From: JBAXEO01 sp963789515
GTDB lineage: Bacteria; Actinomycetota; Coriobacteriia; Anaerosomatales; JAAXUF01
Assembly: GCA_963789515.1 (NCBI GenBank)
Contig: CAWBKW010000008.1
Span: forward strand, 1-64,000
Length of the DNA: 64,000 nucleotides
Reading direction: 5' to 3'
The translations under genes and the position numbers were made by a program. The notes below the pieces were generated by a model. It saw only the letters and a program-made list of their open reading frames with translations. It did not search any database and was not told where the DNA came from. Shown piece by piece: positions 1-8,723 of this stretch (its first letter is position 1; each line of letters begins with the position of its first letter).

Positions 1-1
1 A

Positions 2-619
2 CCGAGTGCCGGTCCGATCGCGCCGGAGTGCGAGGCATCCAAGCAGGCGCTGCACTATCAGGATGGCGGTGCGGCGGCGATCAGCGTGCTCACCGAGCCC
101 GACTCGTTCGGGGGCAGCTTCACCGACCTCTCCGACGTCGCCGACGCGGTCGACATCCCCGTGCTCTGCAAGGACTTCGTGGTCGATCCCGTCCAGCTGT
201 TCGTCGCGCGCGGTCACGGCGCGGACGCGGTGCTGCTCATGGTGAGCGTCCTCGGCCACATGACACGCGACTTCGCCGACATCGCCGAGACCCTCGGCCT
301 CACGCCGCTGGTAGAGATCGCGACGGAGGAAGAGCTGGCCATCGCGCTCGGCGTGCGTTCCGGCCTGATCGCCGTCAACAGCCGCGATCTGCGCACGCTC
401 GAGGTCGATCCCGAGCGCGCGGGAACGGTCCTGCGCGCCGCGCAGCGCTACGACGTGACGCTGGTCGCCGCCAGTGGCGTCCGTGGTCGCGCCGATGTAG
501 TCGCGGCGTCAGAGGCAGGCGCGAGCGCCGTTCTTGTCGGCGAGATGCTGATGCGCGCCGAGTTCCCGGAAGACGTGCTCGAGGAACTGACGGGGGTCGC
601 CAGGACCTCCGTGAGCTGA
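2..619 (+). CDS. trpC: Indole-3-glycerol-phosphate synthase, 5'-truncated by the window edge
   Basis: TrpC closes the pyrrole ring of the indole from CdRP, the step before tryptophan synthase. The first bases of the window already read in frame as PSAGPIAPEC, the substrate-binding loop that follows the catalytic lysine strand in this family, so roughly the first 50-60 residues lie off the window. Further TrpC marks follow: GGAAAISVLTEP, then PVLCKDFVVDP, AVNSRDLRTLEVD and VLVGEMLM, the strands and phosphate-binding segments of the TIM barrel. It ends 55 bases before trpB2. The order trpC-trpB2-trpF-trpB-trpA suggests a tryptophan operon whose early genes lie upstream. Identification is secure; the true start cannot be seen. 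Confidence 0.95.
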   Translation, partial: PSAGPIAPECEASKQALHYQDGGAAAISVLTEPDSFGGSFTDLSDVADAVDIPVLCKDFVVDPVQLFVARGHGADAVLLMVSVLGHMTRDFADIAETLGLTPLVEIATEEELAIALGVRSGLIAVNSRDLRTLEVDPERAGTVLRAAQRYDVTLVAASGVRGRADVVAASEAGASAVLVGEMLMRAEFPEDVLEELTGVARTSVS

Positions 620-674
620 TAGATGACCACCCGGCTTTGACAGGACAGACCACCGTAGTGAAGGGAGCACGACC

Positions 675-2042
675 ATGCCGTCAGACAAGACTCGATTCGG
701 ACTCGACGAACTGCACATCCCGGAGGCCTGGTACAACGTCATGCCCGACCTGAAGAACCCGCCGGCGCCGCCCAAGGTGGTCACGCCCGACGGCGTCGAG
801 CTCGGGCCGGACCAGATCGGCGAAGTGATGATGAAGCTCTTCCCGATGGAGTGCTTGAAGCAGGAGTCGTCGCCTGAGCGCTGGATCGACATTCCCGGCG
901 CCGTCATCGACGTCTACAAGGAGTACCGGCCCTCGCCGCTACTGCGCGCGCGCCAGCTCGAGAAGGACCTGAACCTGCCCGCGGGCGTCCGCATCTACTA
1001 CAAGTACGAGGGCGTGAGCCCGGCCGGTTCTCACAAGCCCAACACGGCGATCCCGCAGGCCTACTACAACAAGCAGGAGGGCATCACCAAGATCTCGACC
1101 GAGACGGGCGCCGGGCAGTGGGGCAGCGCGCTTTCGATCGCCGGTGCGCTCTACGGCATCGACGTCGAGGTCTTCATGGTCGGCGTCAGCTACGACCAGA
1201 AGCCGTATCGCCGCATCCTCATGGAGACCTACGGCGGCACCGTGCACAAGTCGCCGAGCAACCTGACCGACGCCGGCCGTCACGTGCTGGCGATGGACCC
1301 GAACTCGACCGGGTCGCTCGGCATCGCGATCTCCGAGGCCGTCGAGGTTGCGATGAAGAACGACGACACGCACTATGCGCTCGGCTCGGTGCTCAACCAC
1401 GTGTGCCTGCACCAGACGATCATCGGCCTTGAGGCGATCCAGCAGATGGAGCTCGCCGAGGACGAGCCAGACGTCGTCATCGCGTGCGTCGGCGGCGGCT
1501 CGAACTTCGCGGGCATGGCATTCCCGTACTACCAGCGCAAACTCGAGGGAAAGAGCAACGCGCGCCTGCTGGCGGTCGAGCCCAAGGCGTGCCCGACGCT
1601 GACGGCCGGCGAGTACCGCTACGACCTGGGCGACGAGGCGGGCATGACGCCGCAGATGCTCATGTACACCTTGGGCCACGACTTCGTGCCTGCCGGCATC
1701 CACGCCGGTGGACTGCGCTACCACGGCGACTCGCCGCTGGTCAGCCAGCTCGTCTTCGAGGGCGAGGCCGACGCGATCGCCGTCGACCAGACTGCGTGCT
1801 TCGCTGCCGGCGTGCAGTTCGCCCGGGCCGAGGGAATTCTGCCGGCGCCGGAGTCGAATCACGCCATCCGAGCGGCCATCGACCAGGCGCTCGACGCAGC
1901 GAACGCGGGCGTTGACCGCGTCATCCTGTTCAACCTGTCAGGCCACGGTCACTTCGACCTGGCAGCGTACGCCGCCTACAACACCGGGGCACTCGAAGAC
2001 TTCGACTTTGCAGCCGGCGCGACGCTTTGCGAGCACGAGTAG
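675..2042 (+). CDS. Tryptophan synthase beta chain, TrpB2 type
   Basis: This 455-residue PLP enzyme belongs to the TrpB2 (TrpB-like) branch, longer than ordinary TrpB (about 400) and built around an N-terminal insertion. The PLP lysine lies in AGSHKPNTA, the phosphate-binding glycine loop is CVGGGSNFAGM, and the C-terminal motif is LSGHGHFDL. TrpB2 enzymes convert serine and indole to tryptophan, often without needing TrpA; here an ordinary TrpB (at 2871) is also present, so this copy may salvage free indole or have specialised. The ATG start has an AGGGAG sequence about 10 bases upstream. It is followed by a 193-base gap holding a large inverted repeat, which could separate its expression from trpF onward. 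Confidence 0.93.
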   Translation: MPSDKTRFGLDELHIPEAWYNVMPDLKNPPAPPKVVTPDGVELGPDQIGEVMMKLFPMECLKQESSPERWIDIPGAVIDVYKEYRPSPLLRARQLEKDLNLPAGVRIYYKYEGVSPAGSHKPNTAIPQAYYNKQEGITKISTETGAGQWGSALSIAGALYGIDVEVFMVGVSYDQKPYRRILMETYGGTVHKSPSNLTDAGRHVLAMDPNSTGSLGIAISEAVEVAMKNDDTHYALGSVLNHVCLHQTIIGLEAIQQMELAEDEPDVVIACVGGGSNFAGMAFPYYQRKLEGKSNARLLAVEPKACPTLTAGEYRYDLGDEAGMTPQMLMYTLGHDFVPAGIHAGGLRYHGDSPLVSQLVFEGEADAIAVDQTACFAAGVQFARAEGILPAPESNHAIRAAIDQALDAANAGVDRVILFNLSGHGHFDLAAYAAYNTGALEDFDFAAGATLCEHE

Positions 2043-2056
2043 GCGCCACTCGTGTG

Positions 2057-2156
2057 GCGTGGAGCCTCCGGGCCTTCGCTCGTGGTCCTCGGCGCTCGCA
2101 CCGCTCGGCGGTGCGCGCGCCTGCGGAGTACTCGCTACGGCCCGCAGGCTCCACGC
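2057..2156 (+). repeat. Long inverted repeat between trpB2 and trpF
   Basis: Arms 2057-2074 and 2139-2156 are 18 bases each and match at 17 of 18 positions when reverse-complemented. They enclose a 64-base spacer that contains a second hairpin (CGCACCG, 5-base loop, CGGTGCG, near 2097-2115). There is no T-run after it, so it is not a standard intrinsic terminator. It may be an mRNA-processing or stability element inside the trp operon, or one copy of an interspersed palindromic repeat. Arms and pairing are seen directly; the role is unknown. Confidence 0.6.
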
Positions 2157-2235
2157 GGGGCACGAGATCTCCGCTGAAACGTCCGCCCCAAGGCGACACC
2201 CGCTGCAAGAGACTCAACCCTGAAGGACGGCACGA

Positions 2236-2874
2236 ATGAGACGGACTCGGATCAAGATCTGCGGGATCACCAATGCTGAGGACGCGGCAGCCGCCGTTCG
2301 GGAGGGGGCTGATGCGATCGGCGTCATCTTCGCGCCGTCGCCCCGGCAGGTCACGGTCGTTCAGGCTGCCGAGGCACTTGCCGCCGTCGCGCCCCCTGTG
2401 GCGAGGGTCGGGGTGTTCGTTGACGCGTCCGCAGACGAGGTCGCCGCGGCGGTCTCGGCATGCGGGTTGACTGCGGTGCAGTTCAGCGGTGCGGAGTCGC
2501 CAGAGGAGTGCGATGCAGCGCCGGTCCCGGTCATCAAAACGGTCTCGATTGGCACGGATTTCGGTCTAGAGGGAGCGGAGCCCTTCCGGGACCACGCCGC
2601 CGCCCTACTTCTCGACACATATGCTGCTGACAAAGCGGGCGGCACCTCGCAAGCATTCGACTGGCGATCCCTTGGCCAGGTCCCCGGTTGGGCTCCCTTC
2701 TTCGTGGCCGGGGGGCTCACACCTGATAACGTAGGCACCTGCATAGCAGTGCTGCGTCCGTACGCGGTCGATGTCTCGTCAGGTGTGGAACGCAGTCCGG
2801 GTCTGAAGGACCACGCGAAGCTGTCGGCGCTCTGTGCCGCCGTTCGGGCGGCCGATCTGGAGGTGGGGGGATGA
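2236..2874 (+). CDS. trpF: Phosphoribosylanthranilate isomerase
   Basis: TrpF (212 residues) performs the Amadori rearrangement of phosphoribosylanthranilate to CdRP, just before TrpC. The N-terminus IKICGIT carries the catalytic cysteine, followed by DAIGVIFAPSPR, VGVFVD, VQFSG, LLLDTY with the catalytic aspartate, GGLTPDNV and VDVSSGVE, all in family order. The ATG start is preceded by GAAGGA at a good distance. The last codon overlaps the next gene as ATGA, so trpF and trpB are translationally coupled. Confidence 0.96.
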   Translation: MRRTRIKICGITNAEDAAAAVREGADAIGVIFAPSPRQVTVVQAAEALAAVAPPVARVGVFVDASADEVAAAVSACGLTAVQFSGAESPEECDAAPVPVIKTVSIGTDFGLEGAEPFRDHAAALLLDTYAADKAGGTSQAFDWRSLGQVPGWAPFFVAGGLTPDNVGTCIAVLRPYAVDVSSGVERSPGLKDHAKLSALCAAVRAADLEVGG

Positions 2875-4106
2875 GCGATCTGTTCCCGTCGGCCGAGTCG
2901 GCCTACAGCGGGCCGGATGCCGCAGGCTTCTTCGGGCCCTATGGCGGACGGTTCGTCCCAGAGACGGTGATTCCCGCGCTCGAAGAGCTCACGGCAGCGT
3001 ACGAAGCCGCGAGCAACGATCCGGAGTTCGAGGCGATACTCGATGACCTCCGACACGACTACGTGGGTCGGGTCACGCCGCTCTACCGCGCCGAACGGCT
3101 GGCCGAGGCCGTGGGGCTCGGAACGGTGTACCTCAAACGCGAAGACCTGTGCCACACCGGCGCGCACAAGATCAACAACACGCTCGGCCAGTGCCTGCTC
3201 GCCAAACGGATGGGCAAGCGCCGCGTCATCGCCGAGACGGGTGCCGGCCAGCACGGGGTCGCGACCGCGACCGCCGCCGCGCTGATGGACCTGGAGTGCG
3301 CCGTCTTCATGGGCGTCGAGGACATACGCCGGCAGTCGCTCAACGTCTACAAGATGCGGTTGCTGGGCGCCGAGGTGATCCCCGTCGACGAGGGGACCGG
3401 CACACTGGCCGACGCGGTCACGGCGGCCCTGCGCCACTGGGTCGAGCGCGTCGAGGACACGTTCTACGTGCTTGGCTCGGCGGTCGGGCCGCACCCGTAT
3501 CCGATGATGGTCCGCGACTTCCAGAGCGTCATCGGCCTGGAGATCATCGATCAGCTTCAAGCGCGTGATGTCTGGCACGTCGACGCCGTCGTGGCGTGTG
3601 TCGGCGGCGGCAGCAACGCCATCGGCACGTTCTACCCGATGGTGCTGGCCAGAGAGGCACTCGGCACGCCGCTCCTGGTGGGCGCGGAAGCGGCAGGCCT
3701 GGGCGTCGACACCGACAAGACCGGCGCATCGATGACGCTCGGCGCCCCCGGGGTGATGCACGGCTTCTACAGCTACCTGCTCCAGGACGACGCCGGCAAC
3801 CCGCTCGAGGCGTACTCGATCTCAGCCGGACTCGACTATCCCGGAGTAGGTCCGGAGCACGCCTACTTCAAGGACGAGGGGATCGTCCGCTACGAGGCGG
3901 TCACCGATGCCGAGGCGCTTGCCGCATTCGCGCAGCTCACGAGGCTGGAGGGCATCATCCCGGCCATCGAGTCCTCGCACGCGCTGGCGCTGCTTCCGCG
4001 GCTCGCAGCGGAACTCGGCCCGGAGGCCGTCGTGGTCGTGACCGTGTCCGGCCGAGGCGACAAGGACATCGACATCGTGCGCGAGGCGGGGCTCGACCTT
4101 GACTGA
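2871..4106 (+). CDS. trpB: Tryptophan synthase beta chain (canonical TrpB1)
   Basis: This 411-residue protein is the canonical beta chain that condenses indole with serine on PLP inside the alpha2-beta2 complex. The start region GPYGGRFVPET is typical, the PLP lysine is in HTGAHKINNTLGQ, the phosphate loop is CVGGGSNAIG, and the C-terminal VTVSGRGDKDID is the classic ending. It overlaps trpF by four bases at the start and trpA by eight at the end, as expected for subunits made in equal amounts. With the TrpB2-type gene at 675, the operon carries two beta chains of different subfamilies. Confidence 0.97.
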   Translation: MSDLFPSAESAYSGPDAAGFFGPYGGRFVPETVIPALEELTAAYEAASNDPEFEAILDDLRHDYVGRVTPLYRAERLAEAVGLGTVYLKREDLCHTGAHKINNTLGQCLLAKRMGKRRVIAETGAGQHGVATATAAALMDLECAVFMGVEDIRRQSLNVYKMRLLGAEVIPVDEGTGTLADAVTAALRHWVERVEDTFYVLGSAVGPHPYPMMVRDFQSVIGLEIIDQLQARDVWHVDAVVACVGGGSNAIGTFYPMVLAREALGTPLLVGAEAAGLGVDTDKTGASMTLGAPGVMHGFYSYLLQDDAGNPLEAYSISAGLDYPGVGPEHAYFKDEGIVRYEAVTDAEALAAFAQLTRLEGIIPAIESSHALALLPRLAAELGPEAVVVVTVSGRGDKDIDIVREAGLDLD

Positions 4107-4902
4107 GCGCGGTCTGTCCGGCGCGTTCTCCCACGGCCGGCCCGCGCTGATCGCCTACCTGATGGCAGGTTACCCGACGCGCGCAGGGTCCCTCGCCGCA
4201 CTCCGGGTCGCGGCCGAGGCGGGGGCGGACCTCATCGAGCTCGGCGTGCCGTACTCCGACCCGCTGGCCGACGGCCCCGTCATCCGCGATGCGGCGGATG
4301 CGGCCCGTGCTGCTGCCGGCGGTGCTTTCGGCCTCGCCGAGACGATCGATCTGGCGCGCGAGTTCGTCGCGTCCGGCCTTGACGACATGCCGCCGGTCGC
4401 ACTCATGACGTACCTGAACCCGTTGATGCGCATGGGGCTTCCCAAGGCCGCGAGCGCGATGCGCGAAGCGGGTATCGACGGAGTGATCGTTCCCGACCTT
4501 CCGCCGGACATGGCGGGCCCCTGGCTTGCGGCGTCCGAGGGCATCGACACCGTCTTCCTGACGGCTCCCACGTCGACGCCGGAGCGGCTCGCCAAGATCG
4601 GAGAGATGTCGCGGGGGTTCGTGTACTGCGTCTCGAGTACCGGCGTCACCGGCGAACGCGCCGAGCTCCCTGACGAGCTCGTGGGGCTTGTCGCGCGCGC
4701 AAAGTCCGCGACCGCACTTCCGGTTGCGGTCGGCTTCGGCGTTTCGACCCCCGAGCAGGCCGCGACGGTGGCGCGCGTCGCCGACGGAGTCATCGTGGGC
4801 AGTGCGATCGTCAGGCGCCAGGCTGACCTCGGCGGGCTTCGCGGGTTCGTTGCGAGCCTGTCTGAGGCTGTCAGAGGCGTGTTCCCCGACCCGAGGAGCT
4901 GA
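4099..4902 (+). CDS. trpA: Tryptophan synthase alpha chain
   Basis: TrpA (267 residues) cleaves indole-3-glycerol phosphate and channels indole to TrpB. Visible marks are LIAYLMAGYP, DLIELGVPYSDPLADGPVI with the catalytic acid residues, GVIVPDLPP, FVYCVSSTGVTG and AVGFGVSTPEQA. The start is TTG at 4099, inside the end of trpB; no better in-frame start fits the family N-terminus. It ends just before a GTG-started gene for a membrane protein, so the operon may continue. Confidence 0.96.
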   Translation: MTERGLSGAFSHGRPALIAYLMAGYPTRAGSLAALRVAAEAGADLIELGVPYSDPLADGPVIRDAADAARAAAGGAFGLAETIDLAREFVASGLDDMPPVALMTYLNPLMRMGLPKAASAMREAGIDGVIVPDLPPDMAGPWLAASEGIDTVFLTAPTSTPERLAKIGEMSRGFVYCVSSTGVTGERAELPDELVGLVARAKSATALPVAVGFGVSTPEQAATVARVADGVIVGSAIVRRQADLGGLRGFVASLSEAVRGVFPDPRS

Positions 4903-4904
4903 CC

Positions 4905-5306
4905 GTGACCGACTTCTCCACCTGGTACGACGCGCTCGCCAAGCCCCGATGGACGCCGGCCCCATCGGTCATCGGCACCATCTGGACGATCATCTACCCG
5001 CTCATCGCCATCGCCACGGTCGGGACCGTGATCAAGGTCGTACGGGGGGAGTTGCCGCGGCTCATCCTGGTGCCTCTGGCGATCAACCTCGCGGCCAACG
5101 TGGCATTCACGCCGATCCAGTTCGGCCTGCGCAACCTGCCGCTCGCCGCCGTGGACATCGTGGTGGTCCTGCTGACCATCGTCTGGTGGATCGCGCTCGC
5201 CTGGCGGCCGGGCAGCGAGTGGATCGCTCTGGTCCTGTCGCCCTACCTGGTCTGGGTGAGCATCGCGACGGTCCTCCAGTTCAGCATCACCTTGATGAAC
5301 CGGTAG
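4905..5306 (+). CDS. TspO/MBR family membrane protein
   Basis: This 133-residue protein has about five hydrophobic segments and the tryptophan-rich, proline-containing layout of TspO/MBR proteins: KPRWTPAPSVIGTIWTIIYPL near the N-terminus and a late WWIALAW segment. TspO proteins bind porphyrins and other tetrapyrroles and are linked to stress responses; the role here is not shown. The GTG start sits two bases after the trpA stop, with GAGGAG about 8 bases upstream, so it is probably co-transcribed with trpA. Family assignment is good, substrate unknown. Confidence 0.75.
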   Translation: MTDFSTWYDALAKPRWTPAPSVIGTIWTIIYPLIAIATVGTVIKVVRGELPRLILVPLAINLAANVAFTPIQFGLRNLPLAAVDIVVVLLTIVWWIALAWRPGSEWIALVLSPYLVWVSIATVLQFSITLMNR

Positions 5307-5346
5307 GGGGAATCGCGCGAGAAGCGCCGCACAGCTGCCCGTCAAA

Positions 5347-5362
5347 ATACCCATAGGGGTAT
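5347..5362. promoter_or_regulatory. CsoR-type operator-like palindrome over a -10 box
   Basis: ATACCC, a four-base centre ATAG, then GGGTAT forms a 16-base dyad. It closely resembles known operators of the CsoR/CstR/RcnR family (TACCC-N4-GGGTA). A TATACT hexamer at 5360-5365 overlaps the right arm and would be a -10 box for the downstream NAD synthetase gene. No CsoR-like gene lies in the window, so the regulator is unknown. Confidence 0.5.
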
Positions 5363-5447
5363 ACTGAGCGGACTGGCGAGCCTGGTGGTCAGGTAGAATC
5401 CGTTCCGGGTGCGCGGTGCGTGCCCGCCGAGGAGACGGGACATCTTC

Positions 5448-7055
5448 ATGCGCGTGGCGCTGGCACAGATCAACACCACCGTCGGCGACATCGACGGCAA
5501 CGTGCGCAAGATCCTCGAGACGATCGGTCGGGCGCAGGCGCTTGGCGCGGGCTACACGCTCTTCCCCGAGCTCGCCATCACCGGCTACCCGCCCGAGGAC
5601 CTGCTGCACAAGGACCACTTCGTCGAGGCGAATCTCGACGCGCTCGAACTCGTCTCGTCGGCGTGCATGACACCCACCCTGGTCGGCTATGTGGATCGGG
5701 TCGGCGACAACCTCTACAACGCGATGGCGATGTGCGGCAACGGCATGGTGCTGCAGCGGTACCACAAGCGACGCCTGCCCAACTACGGCGTCTTCGACGA
5801 GGAGCGCTACTTCGCAGCGGGGGAGGCGCCCGGCCTCACCGAACTCGGCGGCACCATGATGGCGAACACCATCTGCGAGGACATCTGGGTTCCCGAGTTG
5901 GCAGCCGAGGCCGCCGAGCTGGGCGCCCAGGTCATCTTCAACATCTCCGCATCACCCTTCCACGCAGGGAAAGGAGCCGAACGCGAGGAGATGCTGTCCG
6001 AGCGCGCACGCGCCAACGGCGTGTGGCTCGCGTACTGCAACCTCGTGGGCGGACAGGACGAACTCGTCTTCGACGGGCGCAGCGTCATCATCTCGCCCAC
6101 CGGGGACGTGATCGCCCGCGGCAAGGCATTCGAGGAGGACCTCGTCGTCGCCGACTTCGCGCCAGAGGGCCGGTTAGGGGCGTCGGGAGATCTCGCTCCC
6201 GCGGTTGCCGGGGAGCAGGAGGTCTACTCGGCGATCAAGCTGGGGCTGCACGACTACGTGGTCAAGAACGGCTTCACCGACGTCGTCCTCGGCCTGTCCG
6301 GGGGAATCGACTCCGCCTTGACTGCGGCGATCGCGGCTGACGCCCTGGGCGCCGAGCGCGTTCACGGCGTCATGATGCCGAGCCGCTACTCTTCGCCCGG
6401 CAGCGTCAGCGACTCCGTGGAGCTTGCCTCGGCGCTAGGGGTCGAGACCCTCGAGTTGCCGGTCGAACCGGCCTACCAAGCGCTGCTGGACACGCTGGAC
6501 CGGCCGTTCTCGGGCTTGCCGGCCGACGTGGCCGAAGAGAACCTGCAGGCCAGAGTACGCGGCACCTTGCTCATGGCGTTGTCCAACAAGTTCGGGTGGT
6601 TGACGCTGGCGACCGGCAACAAGAGCGAACTCTCAGTGGGCTACTCCACCCTGTACGGAGATATGGTGGGTGGCTTCGCCCCGCTCAAGGACGTCTTCAA
6701 GACCCGCGTCTACGATCTCGCCCGCTGGCGCAACGCGCAGGGTGCGGCGGGCCCGATTCCGCAGGCCATTCTGGACAAGGCGCCCAGCGCGGAGCTGAAG
6801 CCCGATCAGGTGGACCAGGACTCCCTACCGCCGTATCCGGAGCTGGACGGCGTTCTAGCCGCCTACGTCGAACGCGACGAGAGCCGCGCGGAGATCGTGG
6901 CGGCCGGGTTCGATCCGTCGGTTGTCGATCGGGTGATCCGGCTCACCGACACCGCCGAGTACAAGCGCCGCCAGGGCCCGCTCGGGGTCAGGATCACGTC
7001 AAAGGCGTTCGGCAGGGACCGGCGGATGCCCGTTACCAACGGTTTCGGCGGCTGA
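5448..7055 (+). CDS. nadE: Glutamine-dependent NAD(+) synthetase
   Basis: NadE makes NAD from nicotinic acid adenine dinucleotide, ATP and glutamine. The N-terminal part (residues 1-260) is a nitrilase-fold glutaminase: FPELAITGYPPEDLL with the catalytic glutamate, YHKRRLPNYGVFDE with the lysine, and ANTICEDIW with the nucleophilic cysteine. The C-terminal part is the ATP-pyrophosphatase synthetase with LGLSGGIDSALTAAI and ATGNKSELSVGYSTLYGD. I chose the ATG at 5448 (MRVALAQINTT), which matches the family N-terminus and follows GAGGAGA; an in-frame GTG at 5409 would add 13 atypical residues. Length (535) is normal for bacterial glutamine-dependent NadE. Confidence 0.96.
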   Translation: MRVALAQINTTVGDIDGNVRKILETIGRAQALGAGYTLFPELAITGYPPEDLLHKDHFVEANLDALELVSSACMTPTLVGYVDRVGDNLYNAMAMCGNGMVLQRYHKRRLPNYGVFDEERYFAAGEAPGLTELGGTMMANTICEDIWVPELAAEAAELGAQVIFNISASPFHAGKGAEREEMLSERARANGVWLAYCNLVGGQDELVFDGRSVIISPTGDVIARGKAFEEDLVVADFAPEGRLGASGDLAPAVAGEQEVYSAIKLGLHDYVVKNGFTDVVLGLSGGIDSALTAAIAADALGAERVHGVMMPSRYSSPGSVSDSVELASALGVETLELPVEPAYQALLDTLDRPFSGLPADVAEENLQARVRGTLLMALSNKFGWLTLATGNKSELSVGYSTLYGDMVGGFAPLKDVFKTRVYDLARWRNAQGAAGPIPQAILDKAPSAELKPDQVDQDSLPPYPELDGVLAAYVERDESRAEIVAAGFDPSVVDRVIRLTDTAEYKRRQGPLGVRITSKAFGRDRRMPVTNGFGG

Positions 7056-7059
7056 GCCG

Positions 7060-7515
7060 ATGGGTGGCGGCTTCGGAATCGACCTCGTGACGCACGACTG
7101 GGACCGGTTCGAAGAGGTGCTCGACCTCTGCTACGACGTGCTCTACCGCTCCTTCGGCGTCGCGAGGCAGGGCGACTGGTACCATCCGGCCCATGGCAGT
7201 GAGTTCGCCGTCGCTCTCGATGCCGGGGGAGTGCTACTCGGGACCGCGCGGCTCCTGCCGGCGCCCGGCGACGCAGCTCGGCAGATCCGACAAGTCGCCG
7301 TGCTCCCCGGCTCGCACGGCGCGGGAGTCGGGCGCGCGCTGATGGGCGAGCTCGAGCGGGTCGCCGTCGCCGAGGGTGCGGCAGAGGCCTGGCTTCACGC
7401 TCGGGACACCGCCTTCGGCTTCTACGATCGGCTCGGCTACCTCGCCGAGGGCGAGGTGTTCGTGAGCGGCCTGACCGGGATCCCTCACCGCACGATGCGC
7501 AAGCGGCTGGGGTAG
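7060..7515 (+). CDS. GNAT family N-acetyltransferase
   Basis: This 151-residue protein has the GNAT acetyl-CoA fold: a central IRQVAVLPGSHGAGVGRALM segment gives the beta4 strand and the R/Q-x-x-G-x-G/A pyrophosphate loop, and AFGFYDRLGY is the usual C-terminal FYxxxGF-like strand. It resembles the ElaA/YjcF-like branch that acts on small molecules or proteins, but the substrate cannot be read from sequence. It starts 4 bases after nadE and is probably co-transcribed with it. Confidence 0.8.
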   Translation: MGGGFGIDLVTHDWDRFEEVLDLCYDVLYRSFGVARQGDWYHPAHGSEFAVALDAGGVLLGTARLLPAPGDAARQIRQVAVLPGSHGAGVGRALMGELERVAVAEGAAEAWLHARDTAFGFYDRLGYLAEGEVFVSGLTGIPHRTMRKRLG

Positions 7516-7660
7516 GTGCTCCGCACGTCGATTCTCTGGCGCGGACCGCTCGGTTCGCGTACCCTATGCGATGGTTCCGAACGGCTGGGGGGCGCTGTTC
7601 CGCGGTCGGGTGTTTCGGGTATCCCTAGTAGACCAACCCTGTGAAACGAGGAGGGCCTTC

Positions 7661-8599
7661 ATGCCGAAGATCAACCGTGATCTGGTGCGCGTCCCGGCCG
7701 ACGTTCCGGCCGAGTTCCGCGATACCTACATCGAGAACTTCCTGGCCGCCACGCGCAACTCCGGACGTCTGATGCTGTTCGCGTGCGACCAGAAGATCGA
7801 GCACCTCAACGACGACTTCTTCGGCGAGAACATCTCGGCCGATGACAACGAGCCCGAGCACCTCTTCCGCATCGGCTCTCAGGGCGTCGTGGGCGTCCTG
7901 GCGGGACAGCGGGGGCTGGTCGCGCAGTACGCGATGGACTATCCCGAGATCAACTACCTCGTGAAGATGAACAGCAAGACGCACCTGGTCAAGACGAGTC
8001 AGGACGACCCGTACTCGCCGCAGCTCTACGACATCCAGGCCGTGCTCGACCTGCGCGACAACGGCGTCAATGTCGTCGGCATCGGCTACACCATCTACCT
8101 GGGCTCGGAGTACGAGTCGACCATGATGACCGAGGCCGGGCAGCTCATCGCCGACGCGCACGCCAACGGCCTACTGGTCGTGCTCTGGATCTACCCGCGC
8201 GGCAAGGCCGTCGCCGACGAGAAGGACGCGCATCTCATCGCCGGTGCAGCCGGCACCGCGGCGTGTCTGGGCGCCGACTTCGTCAAGTGCAACCCGCCCA
8301 AGGGCGATGACACCGCGACGTCGGCCCAGAAGCTCGTTGAGGCGTCGAAGGCCTCGGGTCGTACCGGGCTCGTCTGCGCCGGGGGCTCGACCGTGGACGC
8401 GACCACATTCCTGACGCAGCTGCACGATCAGATCCACATCGGCGGTGCGGTGGGTAACGCGACCGGGCGCAACCTCCACCAGCGTCCGCTCGACGAGGCT
8501 GTCCGTCTCACCAAGGCCATCAGCGCCATCACCATCGGCGACTACGAAGTCGACCGTGCGCTCGCCGTGTTCAACGGCACCGAGGACTTCGCGCTGTAG
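7661..8599 (+). CDS. Class I fructose-bisphosphate aldolase of the DhnA/DeoC-LacD superfamily
   Basis: A 312-residue TIM-barrel aldolase of the archaeal-type class I family. LMLFACDQKIEHL is the first strand with the conserved acid residue, and GADFVKCNPP contains the expected Schiff-base lysine. WIYPRG and a C-terminal GGAVGNATGRN phosphate-binding segment complete the barrel. The likely reaction is fructose-1,6-bisphosphate cleavage or its reverse for gluconeogenesis, which fits pfkA 2 kb downstream. The ATG at 7661 follows a clear GAGGAGGG ribosome-binding site; a longer in-frame reading from 7571 lacks family similarity. Confidence 0.85.
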   Translation: MPKINRDLVRVPADVPAEFRDTYIENFLAATRNSGRLMLFACDQKIEHLNDDFFGENISADDNEPEHLFRIGSQGVVGVLAGQRGLVAQYAMDYPEINYLVKMNSKTHLVKTSQDDPYSPQLYDIQAVLDLRDNGVNVVGIGYTIYLGSEYESTMMTEAGQLIADAHANGLLVVLWIYPRGKAVADEKDAHLIAGAAGTAACLGADFVKCNPPKGDDTATSAQKLVEASKASGRTGLVCAGGSTVDATTFLTQLHDQIHIGGAVGNATGRNLHQRPLDEAVRLTKAISAITIGDYEVDRALAVFNGTEDFAL

Positions 8600-8630
8600 C
8601 ACGAGCACGCAGCTTCACGGAATCCGTACC

Positions 8631-8666
8631 GCGGCACCGTTCGGCCCCCGCGCCGGGCGGTGCCGC
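8631..8666 (+). terminator. GC-rich hairpin after the aldolase gene
   Basis: GCGGCACCG at 8631-8639 and CGGTGCCGC at 8658-8666 are perfect reverse complements around an 18-base GC-rich loop. There is no clear T-run, so this is a possible weak or Rho-assisted terminator between the aldolase and accD. Confidence 0.4.
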
Positions 8667-8723
8667 AGTGGCATTTCAGGGAATAGTAGACCGATCAGTC
8701 TATGAGTCAGGACGGCGCAGCAG

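Noticed and set aside
2361..3761. A 466-residue open frame antisense to trpF and trpB
   Set aside because: Shadow of strongly recognisable trp genes with no domain of its own.
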